Shown here: in pieces, positions 16,460-25,387 of the stretch
Layout of the letters: each line of letters opens with the position of its first letter
Position numbering within the stretch: position 1 is the first letter of the stretch
NCBI RefSeq assembly: GCF_010820555.1
Contig: NZ_JAAIKD010000005.1
Span: forward strand, 186,001-250,000
Source of the DNA: Psychroflexus aurantiacus
Lineage (GTDB): Bacteria > Bacteroidota > Bacteroidia > Flavobacteriales > Flavobacteriaceae
Direction of reading: 5' to 3'
DNA: 64,000 nucleotides
Program-made: the position numbers and the translations under genes
The notes under the pieces: model-generated
Seen by the model: only the letters and a program-made list of their open reading frames with translations
The model's database searches: none
Told to the model about the DNA's origin: nothing

Positions 16460-16986
16460 TGGCATCAAAAGTTTTACATGCGATATTTACAGACGATGAT
16501 ATATTGATGCAAGCCGTTAAAGCTTTGCGTGAGAAAAAACATAGTATTGACGAGGTGTTTTGTCCTTTTCCCGTTCACGGACTGGACAAGGCCATGGGGC
16601 TGCCACATACCCGACTAGCGATTACCTCTTTCCTTTATGGATTGGTAGGTCTATCGGTAGCGACCTGGATGATGAATTTTATTATGATCGAGGACTGGCC
16701 CCAAAACATCGGAGGTAAACCAAGTTTCAGTTACTTGGAAAACATGCCGGCTTTTGTTCCGATTATGTTTGAAATGACGGTTTTCTTTGCTGCTCACCTT
16801 ATGGTAATCACCTTCTATATGAGAAGTAAACTCTGGCCTTTTAAAGAAGCTGAAAACCCAGATGTGAGAACTACCGATGATAAGTTTTTGATGGAAATTT
16901 CAGTTAATGAAAACAATGTGCAAGCGATTGCAGAAGTACTTCATGAAAACGGAGCCTCTGAAATTAAATTAATAGATAATAAATAA
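16459..16986 (+). CDS. actD: Alternative complex III subunit ActD (DUF3341)
   Basis: 175 residues. An N-terminal soluble part (ILMQAVKALREKKHSIDEVFCPFPVHGLD) is followed by two transmembrane helices (about 53-75 and 98-118) and a cytoplasmic tail ending SEIKLIDNK. This is the DUF3341 family, the small ActD subunit that packs against ActC. It overlaps the actC stop by one base and is followed by actE after 4 bases. Confidence 0.92.
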   Translation: MASKVLHAIFTDDDILMQAVKALREKKHSIDEVFCPFPVHGLDKAMGLPHTRLAITSFLYGLVGLSVATWMMNFIMIEDWPQNIGGKPSFSYLENMPAFVPIMFEMTVFFAAHLMVITFYMRSKLWPFKEAENPDVRTTDDKFLMEISVNENNVQAIAEVLHENGASEIKLIDNK

Positions 16987-16990
16987 ATTT

Positions 16991-17578
16991 ATGAAAAGTT
17001 TGTTTACCATAGTACTTGTAGCTTTTAGCCTTGCTTTTATCTCCTGTTCCGATAAAACAGAGCGTAACTACCAGTATTTTCCAAATATGTATGTTTCTGT
17101 TCCTTACGATACTTACGGGGAATACGAAATCTTCCCTCAGGAGCAGGAAGCTTTATTGATAGCTGACGGGACTATATCCAGAGGATTTACGCCCTATGAG
17201 TATGAGGATGATACAGAAGGCTACAACGAAGCGAAAGCAGAGTTAGAGAATCCGCTTCCTTACACTGAAGAAAATTTAGTTAAAGGAAAAGAGCTTTACA
17301 ATATTTACTGTGCGATTTGTCATGGTGAAAATGGTAAAGGAAAAGGCTATTTGGTAGAGCGTGAAAAGATTCTTGGTGTGCCGAGTTATGATGACCAGGG
17401 TCGAGCCATAACAGAAGGCAGTGTGTATCACGTCATGTGGTATGGCATAAATACCATGGGCTCTTATGCTTCCCAAATGAACAATGAAGAATTATGGATG
17501 GTAGATCACTACGTCATGCAATTGAAGGCAGAACTTGAAGGTAAGGATCCAAGAGAATTTCAAACAGAATCAGAGTAA
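16991..17578 (+). CDS. actE: Alternative complex III subunit ActE, mono-heme cytochrome c lipoprotein
   Basis: 195 residues with a lipoprotein signal (lipobox FISC near residue 19). A single heme site CAICH sits in GKELYNIYCAICHGENGKGKG, with a likely axial Met in WYGINTMGSYASQM. ActE takes electrons from the ActA heme chain and hands them to the oxidase or a soluble carrier. It lies between actD and actF in the conserved order. Confidence 0.92.
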   Translation: MKSLFTIVLVAFSLAFISCSDKTERNYQYFPNMYVSVPYDTYGEYEIFPQEQEALLIADGTISRGFTPYEYEDDTEGYNEAKAELENPLPYTEENLVKGKELYNIYCAICHGENGKGKGYLVEREKILGVPSYDDQGRAITEGSVYHVMWYGINTMGSYASQMNNEELWMVDHYVMQLKAELEGKDPREFQTESE

Positions 17579-17607
17579 AACTAATTATAATACATAGCTG
17601 AGATATT

Positions 17608-18915
17608 ATGTACACAATGTCAAATAAAATAAAATTATTCTCTTTAATCCTTATCATTATAGGGGCTATTGGTTTAGTTGTAAGTTTCATCAATGCTCCA
17701 TCTTCTGTGGAAGAGGTCAAAGAAATGCTTCATGCCGAGAGTGCATCGCACGGGGGTGAAAGTGTTGCCATGGTAGGTGACGACCACGCTTCAGAAGACG
17801 CTCATGCAGATGAACATGCGGAGCATGTATACCATCAGTTACACAATAAACCCTGGGCGGCACTTTATGTCCCGGCTCTATTTATTTTTCTGATTTCTTT
17901 GGGTGTATTTGTATTCTATGCCCTTCAGAATGCTGCTCAGGCAGGTTGGTCTCCCGTATTATTCAGAGTTATGGAGGGCATTGCTTCCTATTTAGTACCC
18001 GGGGGTATCCTTGTTTACTTATTGCTGGTACTTTCCAGTTTACACCTTAACCACCTTTTTGTCTGGATGGATCCGGAAGTTGTCGCCCACGATGAGATCA
18101 TCCAAAATAAAACCGCATACCTCAATACGCCTTTCTTTCTGATAAGAGCTGCCATTTATATCATCGGCTGGGTTTTATTTTCGAAACTGATTATCAAAAA
18201 CTCCAGAAAGATGGACGAAGGTTTCGATCTGAGCCTTCATAAGCGTAACTTCAAGCTATCGGCTGGTTTCCTTGTCTTTTTCATCGTCACTGAATCTATG
18301 ATGTCCTGGGACTGGATCATGAGTATAGACACGCACTGGTTTAGTACCTTATTTGGCTGGTTTGTTCTGGCTAGCATTTTGGTCTCTGCTGTAACAACCA
18401 TTGCGCTGGTAACTATTTATCTGAAAGGTAAAGGCTACTTAGAGTACGTGAATAACAGCCATATTCATGATTTAGCAAAATTCATGATGGGTTTCTCTAT
18501 TTTCTGGGCTTACCTATGGTTTTCACAATTTCTATTGATATGGTATTCCAACATTCCTGAAGAAGTAACTTACTATGCCGCGAGGCTTCAGGATTACCCT
18601 GTCTTGTTCTTCGGAACTGTTATTTTAAACTGGGCATTACCTATGCTGATACTTATCAATTCAGATTTTAAACGAATCAACTGGATTGTTGTTTTTGCGG
18701 GTATCATCATTTTAGTTGGAAATTACCTCAATTTCTTTGTGATGATAATGCCTGGAACCGTTGGAGAATCTTGGAGTATCGGTATTCCTGAAATCAGTTC
18801 TATATTGCTTATTTCCGGAATATTTATCTTTACAGTGTTCAATGCACTGGCTAAAGCTCCGCTTACTGTCAAACACAGCGCTTTCCTAGAAGAAAGTAAA
18901 CAATATCACTATTAA
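17608..18915 (+). CDS. actF: Alternative complex III subunit ActF, quinone-binding subunit 2
   Basis: 435 residues, NrfD-like with about ten transmembrane helices, paralogous to ActC. An early periplasmic insert is rich in His, Asp and Glu (about residues 48-75: HASEDAHADEHAEHVYHQ). Conserved segments include LSSLHLNHLFVWMD, TESMMSWDWIMSIDTHWFSTLFGW and WYSNIPEEVTYYA. It stabilises the membrane part of ACIII. The start MYTMSNKIK is used; an ATG nine bases later is an alternative. Confidence 0.92.
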   Translation: MYTMSNKIKLFSLILIIIGAIGLVVSFINAPSSVEEVKEMLHAESASHGGESVAMVGDDHASEDAHADEHAEHVYHQLHNKPWAALYVPALFIFLISLGVFVFYALQNAAQAGWSPVLFRVMEGIASYLVPGGILVYLLLVLSSLHLNHLFVWMDPEVVAHDEIIQNKTAYLNTPFFLIRAAIYIIGWVLFSKLIIKNSRKMDEGFDLSLHKRNFKLSAGFLVFFIVTESMMSWDWIMSIDTHWFSTLFGWFVLASILVSAVTTIALVTIYLKGKGYLEYVNNSHIHDLAKFMMGFSIFWAYLWFSQFLLIWYSNIPEEVTYYAARLQDYPVLFFGTVILNWALPMLILINSDFKRINWIVVFAGIIILVGNYLNFFVMIMPGTVGESWSIGIPEISSILLISGIFIFTVFNALAKAPLTVKHSAFLEESKQYHY

Positions 18916-18939
18916 AAATATTTAAAAGAAAGATAGAAG

Positions 18940-19986
18940 ATGATCGCATTACTTATAATTCTTGTCGCCGCTTTATTGGGAATTACGATTTGGCAGATTT
19001 CAAAAATCTTCAAATTATCTCAGCCTGTAGAAAGTGATGACTCACAAATAGCAACTAACAAAGACAATGAAAAGCAGGGTAAATTGTTTTTGGTGTTTAT
19101 TGTTTTCCTCTACGGATTGATGATTTACTCCTTCTGGGAACTGAGTAAATTTTACGCACCAGGAGCTTCTGATCATGCCGCTGAATATGATCAGCTATTC
19201 TTTATCTCACTAGGCCTTATCATGTTTGTTCAGGTGATTATCCAGTTTCTAATTCACTGGTTTTCTTATAAGTATCGTGGGCAAAAAGGAAGAAAAGCGC
19301 TTTTCTATGCAGATAACGATAAACTCGAATTCATCTGGACCATTATTCCGGTTATCACGCTTGCAGCCTTGATCATTTATGGCTTGTTTAGCTGGTCTGA
19401 AATCATGAATGTCGAAGAAACCGATGAAACTCTGGTGGTTGAAATCTATGCTTACCAATTCGACTGGAGAGCAAGATACTCCGGAGAGGACCGAACACTG
19501 GGTGAAGCCAACGTAAGATTTATTGAAGGCGTTAACCAGTTGGGTCTTAATGAATCCGACCCTTATGCTCAGGATGACATCATCACCACTGAACTTCACT
19601 TGCCTGTTGGCAGACCTGTTTTATTCAAGTTTAGATCTCAGGATGTTCTTCACTCGGCTTATTTTCCGTTTTTCAGATCCCAGATGAATGTTGTTCCGGG
19701 TATGATTACACAGTTCGGTTTCACCCCTACAACAACTTCTAAAGAAATCCGAAATAGCGAATACATGGTTGAAAAAGTTAGAAATATCAACGAAATTCGC
19801 CGAAACAACGATAATTTAGGCCCGGACGAAAAAGAATATGAATTTGAATATTACTTGTTGTGTAATAAAATATGTGGTGTATCCCACTACAACATGCAGA
19901 TGAAAATTGTTGTTGAAACCGAAGAGGAATATCAGAAGTGGATAGAAGAACAACAGTCGTTTGGAGAATTAACAGCCCAAAATTAA
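18940..19986 (+). CDS. coxB: Cytochrome c oxidase subunit II
   Basis: 348 residues. Three hydrophobic segments are visible: one at the N-terminus, then two forming the usual hairpin (about 46-67 and 82-105 up to the KLEFIWTIIPVITLAALI helix). The CuA domain follows, with ligands in DVLHSAYFPFFRSQ and CNKICGVSHYNMQM (Cys-x3-Cys-x3-His-x2-Met). An insert of about 30 residues rich in acidic groups (VNQLGLNESDPYAQDD) precedes the CuA core. It accepts electrons from the ACIII cytochromes and passes them to subunit I. Directly follows actF, so respiratory complex and oxidase are co-transcribed. Confidence 0.94.
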   Translation: MIALLIILVAALLGITIWQISKIFKLSQPVESDDSQIATNKDNEKQGKLFLVFIVFLYGLMIYSFWELSKFYAPGASDHAAEYDQLFFISLGLIMFVQVIIQFLIHWFSYKYRGQKGRKALFYADNDKLEFIWTIIPVITLAALIIYGLFSWSEIMNVEETDETLVVEIYAYQFDWRARYSGEDRTLGEANVRFIEGVNQLGLNESDPYAQDDIITTELHLPVGRPVLFKFRSQDVLHSAYFPFFRSQMNVVPGMITQFGFTPTTTSKEIRNSEYMVEKVRNINEIRRNNDNLGPDEKEYEFEYYLLCNKICGVSHYNMQMKIVVETEEEYQKWIEEQQSFGELTAQN

Positions 19987-20009
19987 TTATAAAAAATAAA
20001 TAAGAATAT

Positions 20010-21830
20010 ATGTCAGTAGCTGCACAACCACTTGCTAACGATCATGCACACGAGGAAGGTCATCATGAGCCCACTTTCATAGAAAAGTACATCTTCAGTA
20101 CCGATCACAAGATGATCGCTAAGCAATACTTAATAACCGGACTCATCATGGGGGTTATTGGGATATCCATGTCCATGCTGATGAGACTACAGCTGGCCTG
20201 GCCAAACGAATCCTTTTGGATTTATGAAGTCCTATTGGGTAAATTTGGTGAGGGTGGTGTCATGGATCCGAGTATCTATTTGGCACTTTCTACAATTCAC
20301 GGTACCATCATGGTATTTTATGTGTTAACCGCCGGACTTAGCGGTACATTTAGTAACCTGCTTATTCCTCTGCAAATTGGTGCAAGAGATATGGCTTCAG
20401 GTTTTATGAACATGATTTCTTACTGGCTGTTTTTTATCTCATCCATTGTCATTGTCAGTTCATTTTTCGTGGAAGCAGGACCTGCCTCAGCCGGTTGGAC
20501 TGTGTATCCGCCTTTAAGTGCATTGCCACAGGCTATTGGAGGTTCCGGACTTGGTATGACCTTATGGCTGGTAGCTATCACTATATTTATAGCATCTTCT
20601 TTGCTAGGTTCCCTTAATTATATAGTAACGGTGCTTAACCTAAGGACAGAGGGCATGTCTATGACTAGACTTCCGCTTACCATCTGGGCGTTCTTTGTTA
20701 CAGCTATCATTGGTGTAGTATCCTTCCCGGTTTTATTGGCAGCGGGTTTATTATTGCTGATGGACAGAAGTTTTGGAACGTCTTTCTTCTTAAGTGACAT
20801 ATACATCCAGGGCGAAGTATTATCCTATCAAGGAGGTTCGCCAGTATTGTACGAACACTTATTCTGGTTTTTAGGTCACCCGGAAGTTTATATTGTTTTA
20901 CTTCCTGCACTGGGTATCACCTCAGAAATTATTGCCACCAACTCGAGAAAACCTATTTTTGGTTACAGAGCTATGATCGCTTCTATTTTAGCCATTGCTT
21001 TCTTATCGACAGTCGTTTGGGGTCACCACATGTTCGTGTCCGGTATGAATCCTTTCTTAGGTTCGGTGTTTACATTTACAACCTTATTAATTGCAATTCC
21101 ATCCGGTGTTAAAGCATTTAACTACATCACCACGCTTTGGAAGGGTAATTTGCAGCTTAACCCGGCGATGCTGTTTTCTATCGGTTTGGTTTCTACCTTC
21201 GTAACCGGGGGTCTAACCGGTATCATTCTGGGCGATAGCACCTTAGATATCAACGTTCACGATACGTACTTTGTGATTGCTCACTTTCACTTAGTGATGG
21301 GTATATCTGCACTCTATGGTTTGCTGGCGGGTGTTTACCACTGGTTCCCGAAAATGTTCGGAAGGATGATGAATAAAAACCTGGGTTATATTCACTTTTG
21401 GATTACAGCCGTTGGTGCTTACGGAATCTTTTTCCCGATGCACTTTATCGGTATGGCAGGCTTGCCTAGACGTTACTATAAATTTACAGAATTTCCATAT
21501 TTCGACGATTTGGCCGATACGAATATTTTAATCTCCGTCTTTGCCTTTATCACAGCTTCAGCACAATTGTTCTTTGTATACAATTTCATTCATTCCATTT
21601 TCTACGGAAAGAAAGCTGAACAAAACCCATGGAAGTCGAATACGCTTGAGTGGACTACCCCTGTGAAACACATTCACGGAAACTGGCCGGGTGAAATTCC
21701 AAAAGTGTACAGATGGCCTTACGATTACAGTAAAATGAATAAAGACGAAACAGAGTACGTTATTCCAGGACAGGACTTTGTACCACAAAACGTTCCTATT
21801 CAAGAGAACGAAGAAGAGTTAAATGAATAA
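20010..21830 (+). CDS. coxA: Cytochrome c oxidase subunit I
   Basis: 606 residues, 12 or more transmembrane helices, heme-copper oxidase type A. Ligand motifs are all present: ALSTIHGTIMVFY (low-spin heme His), WFLGHPEVYIVLLP (CuB His with the cross-linked Tyr), WGHHMFVSG (two CuB His), and HDTYFVIAHFHLVMG (high- and low-spin heme His). It reduces oxygen to water and pumps protons. Last gene of the act-cox operon, with a terminator 20 bases downstream. Confidence 0.96.
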   Translation: MSVAAQPLANDHAHEEGHHEPTFIEKYIFSTDHKMIAKQYLITGLIMGVIGISMSMLMRLQLAWPNESFWIYEVLLGKFGEGGVMDPSIYLALSTIHGTIMVFYVLTAGLSGTFSNLLIPLQIGARDMASGFMNMISYWLFFISSIVIVSSFFVEAGPASAGWTVYPPLSALPQAIGGSGLGMTLWLVAITIFIASSLLGSLNYIVTVLNLRTEGMSMTRLPLTIWAFFVTAIIGVVSFPVLLAAGLLLLMDRSFGTSFFLSDIYIQGEVLSYQGGSPVLYEHLFWFLGHPEVYIVLLPALGITSEIIATNSRKPIFGYRAMIASILAIAFLSTVVWGHHMFVSGMNPFLGSVFTFTTLLIAIPSGVKAFNYITTLWKGNLQLNPAMLFSIGLVSTFVTGGLTGIILGDSTLDINVHDTYFVIAHFHLVMGISALYGLLAGVYHWFPKMFGRMMNKNLGYIHFWITAVGAYGIFFPMHFIGMAGLPRRYYKFTEFPYFDDLADTNILISVFAFITASAQLFFVYNFIHSIFYGKKAEQNPWKSNTLEWTTPVKHIHGNWPGEIPKVYRWPYDYSKMNKDETEYVIPGQDFVPQNVPIQENEEELNE

Positions 21831-21850
21831 TGTATAATTATACACTGAGA

Positions 21851-21884
21851 AGCCTCCAAGAATCAAACTCCTGGGGGCTTTTTT
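21851..21884 (+). terminator. Rho-independent terminator of the act-cox operon
   Basis: An 8-bp stem (21851-21858 with 21872-21879, one G-U pair) with a 13-base loop is followed by a run of T. It is placed right after coxA and before the ruvB promoter. Confidence 0.8.
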
Positions 21885-21887
21885 ATT

Positions 21888-21895
21888 TATCTTTG
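21888..21895 (+). promoter_or_regulatory. -7 element (TATCTTTG) immediately before ruvB
   Basis: Full match to TAnnTTTG ending 4 bases before the ruvB ATG. If used, transcription would begin at or next to the start codon, giving a leaderless or nearly leaderless mRNA. It abuts the act-cox terminator. Confidence 0.45.
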
Positions 21896-21899
21896 TGTT

Positions 21900-22922
21900 A
21901 TGAATGAAAATTTAGACGCTACCGGGGATAACCTCTCAAATCAGGATCAGGAAGTTGAAAGAGCTTTAAGGCCCCTTTCTTTTGATGATTTTGCAGGTCA
22001 GTCTCATGTGTTAGAAAACCTTCAGGTTTTTGTGAAAGCGGCCAATTTACGTGGGGAAGCGCTGGATCATACCCTTTTTCATGGGCCTCCGGGACTTGGA
22101 AAAACAACCTTAGCCCATATCCTGGCCAACGAATTACAGACCGGTATCAAAATCACTTCTGGTCCGGTCATCGATAAACCCGGTGATCTCGCAGGATTAC
22201 TGACCAATCTGGAACCACGAGACGTGCTGTTTATCGATGAGATTCATAGACTAAGCTCCGTGGTGGAAGAGTACCTGTACTCTGCTATGGAAGACTTCAA
22301 GATCGATATCATGATTGAGTCTGGTCCCAATGCCAGAAGTGTGGAAATCCATTTAAATCCGTTTACCCTGGTGGGGGCTACAACGCGCTCAGGTTTACTT
22401 ACAGCACCCATGCGGGCCAGGTTCGGGATTTCCAGTCGACTCGAATATTATTCAACCGAACTCCTAAGCGACATTGTGCTTAGAAGCGCATCTATACTTG
22501 GTGTGTCCATTACCAATGATGCTGCCATCGAAATTGCAGGCAGAAGTCGCGGAACTCCCAGAATTGCGAATGCTTTGCTGAGAAGAGTTAGAGATTTCGC
22601 TCAGATAAAAGGCAATGGGAAAATCGATATGGAGATTTCCAAATACAGTCTTAAGGCTTTAAATGTTGATGCTTTTGGTCTGGACGATATGGACAATAAA
22701 ATCCTGCTCACCATCATCGACAAATTCAAAGGAGGTCCGGTAGGACTGTCAACCTTATCTACTGCGTTGAGCGAAAATGCAGAAACCATTGAGGAAGTTT
22801 ACGAACCTTTTTTGATTCAGAAAGGCTTTATCAACAGAACTCCACGCGGCAGAGAAGTCACCGACTCTGCCTATAAACACCTTGGAAAGCTTAGAGAAAG
22901 CAAGCAGGGTGGCTTATTTTAA
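21900..22922 (+). CDS. ruvB: Holliday junction branch migration ATPase RuvB
   Basis: 340 residues, normal RuvB length. Walker [10 protein letters not shown] (62-70), Walker [12 protein letters not shown], the RuvB hallmark [11 protein letters not shown], sensor [12 protein letters not shown] and the C-terminal winged-helix region ending [13 protein letters not shown] are all present. With RuvA it forms the motor that moves Holliday junctions; ruvA lies at 27.8 kb, separated by three genes. It is followed after 9 bases by the P450 gene. Confidence 0.97.
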   Translation: MNENLDATGDNLSNQDQEVERALRPLSFDDFAGQSHVLENLQVFVKAANLRGEALDHTLFHGPPGLGKTTLAHILANELQTGIKITSGPVIDKPGDLAGLLTNLEPRDVLFIDEIHRLSSVVEEYLYSAMEDFKIDIMIESGPNARSVEIHLNPFTLVGATTRSGLLTAPMRARFGISSRLEYYSTELLSDIVLRSASILGVSITNDAAIEIAGRSRGTPRIANALLRRVRDFAQIKGNGKIDMEISKYSLKALNVDAFGLDDMDNKILLTIIDKFKGGPVGLSTLSTALSENAETIEEVYEPFLIQKGFINRTPRGREVTDSAYKHLGKLRESKQGGLF

Positions 22923-22931
22923 TCCATCGAT

Positions 22932-24254
22932 ATGTCAAGTCTTAAACAGCTTCCCGAAGTTCCTTTTATAGAGTTTTTTAAACATGCAGGCAGCATTTTA
23001 AAGAATCCCCTGCCTTTTCATCACAGAAACTTTGAAGCCCTTGGTGATACCTTTCGACTGAATTTGGGTTTTGGAAACTCGGTGGTGTTTTCAAGAGATC
23101 CGGAATTTGCGATTTATGCCCTAAGAGATCATCAGAAGAACTTCAGAAAAACGGAAATTCAAACCAAGGATCTGGCAAAATATGTGGGACATGGTTTGCT
23201 GACTTCAGAAGGAGAAGACTGGAAATTCCAACGGAAATTGATTCAGCCGGCTTTTCATAGAAAGAACTTATATACACTCCTCGATTTCATGGTGGAGGCT
23301 ATTGATAAAGAACTCGAAAGAATTGAAGTGAATAAAACCATCGATATTTTCCCAGTCTTCAATGATCTGGCCTTTAAAGTGGTGGTGAAAAGCCTGTTCA
23401 GTGACGCTATAAATTCAGAAGAAATTTCAAGATTACAGTTTATAACCGAGGAAACTCAAAAAATGCTGGTCAAGGAATTAAGACAGCCTTATAAAAAGTG
23501 GTGGTTTAGCTTGAGCGGTGAACTCCGTCGTAATTTGAACCTAAGCCAGGAAGCGAGAGATTTGCTTTCTGGTATCATCAAAAGGAGGGAAAACGCTGAC
23601 CAGGAAGGGAAAGACCTTTTGGATATGCTGATGGCTTTAAGGTATGAAGACGGTTCTAAAATGAGCGAAGAACAACTGATCGATGAAATTCTCATTCTGT
23701 TTATAGCAGGACATGAAACCACCTCCAATGCGCTGTCGTTTACGATTCAGCTTATTGGTCAAAAACAGGAGGTTCAGGATAAGCTGGTGACAGAAATCAA
23801 AAGCTTAGAAGGCTCATCTAATTTTGATATCCTAAAGGAAAGCCAGTATACGCAGCATGTGATTGAAGAGTCCATGCGTTTATTTCCGCCCGTGTATTTT
23901 ATAGACCGGCAAAACATCGAAGACGATGTCTTTAAAGGCTTTGAAATCCCTAAGCATACCAACTTGCTCTTCTCCGTGCATCAGATTCATAGAAATGGAG
24001 AAAACTGGACCAACCCAACTGAGTTTAGGCCGGAGCGCTTCGCCGAGTCCAGGAGTGTAAGTGATTTTTATTTTCCCTTTGGAGCAGGACCGCGCAAGTG
24101 TATTGGCAACAATTTTGCGATGTATGAAATCACTTTGGCCATTCATCGCCTTTTAAAAACCTATAGGATTGAAGAGGTGAAACCTGAAATCGAAATTCAG
24201 CCTCTGATAAGCCTGAAGCCTAAAAATGCCTTTGTAACATTCTCAAAACGCTGA
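22932..24254 (+). CDS. Cytochrome P450 monooxygenase
   Basis: 440 residues. Hallmarks are AGHETTSNA in helix I (oxygen activation Thr), EESMRLFPP (ExxR of helix K), FRPERF, and FPFGAGPRKCIGNNFA with heme-ligating C390. There is no signal or anchor sequence, so it is cytoplasmic and needs separate redox partners; none are adjacent. The fold is closest in appearance to fatty-acid hydroxylase or CYP102/CYP4-like enzymes, but the substrate is unknown. Co-directional with ruvB and queG; its TGA is in frame with, and directly followed by, the queG reading frame. Confidence 0.92.
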   Translation: MSSLKQLPEVPFIEFFKHAGSILKNPLPFHHRNFEALGDTFRLNLGFGNSVVFSRDPEFAIYALRDHQKNFRKTEIQTKDLAKYVGHGLLTSEGEDWKFQRKLIQPAFHRKNLYTLLDFMVEAIDKELERIEVNKTIDIFPVFNDLAFKVVVKSLFSDAINSEEISRLQFITEETQKMLVKELRQPYKKWWFSLSGELRRNLNLSQEARDLLSGIIKRRENADQEGKDLLDMLMALRYEDGSKMSEEQLIDEILILFIAGHETTSNALSFTIQLIGQKQEVQDKLVTEIKSLEGSSNFDILKESQYTQHVIEESMRLFPPVYFIDRQNIEDDVFKGFEIPKHTNLLFSVHQIHRNGENWTNPTEFRPERFAESRSVSDFYFPFGAGPRKCIGNNFAMYEITLAIHRLLKTYRIEEVKPEIEIQPLISLKPKNAFVTFSKR

Positions 24255-24257
24255 TTT

Positions 24258-25184
24258 ATCACACCAAAAGAAACCTATAGCAAACTCATTAAAGCTGAAG
24301 CGGAACGCCTGGGGTTTTTATCCTGTGGTATATCCAAGGCCGAATTTCTGGAAGAAGAAGCGCCGCGACTGGAAGACTGGCTGAAGCAGAATGCTCACGG
24401 CGAGATGCAGTATATGGAAAATCACTTCGACAAGCGACTGGACCCTACCAAGCTTGTAGAAGGTTCCAAAAGTGTGATTTCCCTGCTGTACAATTACTTT
24501 CCTGCAGAAACCCAACGGGAGGATACCTATAAAATCAGCAAATATGCTTACGGCAGAGATTATCACCACGTCATCAAGTCCAAACTGAAGGAACTGATGC
24601 ATACCCTCAATGCCGAAATCGGGGAAATAGGCGGACGTGCTTTTGTGGATTCTGCGCCTGTTTTGGAAAAAGCCTGGGCTGCCAAAAGCGGACTGGGCTG
24701 GGTGGGAAAACACTCTAATTTGTTATCCAAACAAACTGGTTCGTTTTACTTTATTGCTGAATTGATTTTGGATATCGAACTGGAAACCGATACACCGGTA
24801 ACAGACCACTGTGGGACATGTACCAAATGTATAGATGCCTGCCCAACGGATGCCATTTACGAACCTTATAAAGTAGATGGCAGTAAGTGTATTTCTTATT
24901 TCACCATAGAATTGAAAAACGAAATTCCCACGGGCTACGAGGATAAATTTGAAGACTGGATGTTTGGCTGTGATATCTGCCAGGATGTATGTCCCTGGAA
25001 CCGTTTTAGCAAAGCCCACAACGAACCCTTATTCAATCCTCATCCGAGTTTGCTTAGCTACGACAAAAAAGACTGGGAAGAAATCACCAAAGATGTTTTC
25101 AATGACATTTTCAGAAAATCTGCGGTCAAGCGAACGAAATTTGAAGGTTTAAAACGAAACATCAATTATATCAAGTCGATATAA
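24258..25184 (+). CDS. queG: Epoxyqueuosine reductase QueG, with no standard start codon
   Basis: QueG reduces epoxyqueuosine to queuosine in tRNA using cobalamin and two [4Fe-4S] clusters. Cysteine motifs [14 protein letters not shown] and [10 protein letters not shown] are present, and the N-terminal family residues ([22 protein letters not shown]) are encoded from about 24300. The frame runs on directly from the P450 stop codon and contains no ATG, GTG or TTG before 24405, which would remove some 50 conserved residues. The ATC at 24258 gives [10 protein letters not shown] and a 308-residue protein, about the family norm. Possibilities are a rare ATC start, stop readthrough from the P450, or a sequence error. 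Confidence 0.8.
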   Translation: MTPKETYSKLIKAEAERLGFLSCGISKAEFLEEEAPRLEDWLKQNAHGEMQYMENHFDKRLDPTKLVEGSKSVISLLYNYFPAETQREDTYKISKYAYGRDYHHVIKSKLKELMHTLNAEIGEIGGRAFVDSAPVLEKAWAAKSGLGWVGKHSNLLSKQTGSFYFIAELILDIELETDTPVTDHCGTCTKCIDACPTDAIYEPYKVDGSKCISYFTIELKNEIPTGYEDKFEDWMFGCDICQDVCPWNRFSKAHNEPLFNPHPSLLSYDKKDWEEITKDVFNDIFRKSAVKRTKFEGLKRNINYIKSI

Positions 25185-25302
25185 ACCTCTGAATACTATA
25201 GTGTTAATCTTTAATCTTTTCGGTTGACTAAGTTGTAATTAAGCTCAACCTGTATTCAGGAAGCTGTCAGTATTCAACTTTCAATCCTAATATCAGTTAG
25301 GA

Positions 25303-25336
25303 TTTGTTTCAAAATAACTCTTAAGGCTTACCTTTG
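25303..25336 (+). promoter_or_regulatory. Promoter for maeB (TTTG, 22-bp spacer, TACCTTTG)
   Basis: TTTG at 25303-25306 and TACCTTTG at 25329-25336 match both parts of the Bacteroidota promoter, with a spacer slightly longer than typical. It is 51 bases before the maeB start, in the 203-base gap after queG. Confidence 0.55.
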
Positions 25337-25387
25337 TTTTTATAAAATGGCTAAAGCAAATTTTGCTTTAGCTGTAACCATATAATT

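Noticed and set aside
24405-25184. First ATG of the queG frame as the true start
   Set aside because: It would delete about 50 residues that match the QueG N-terminus, including [14 protein letters not shown].
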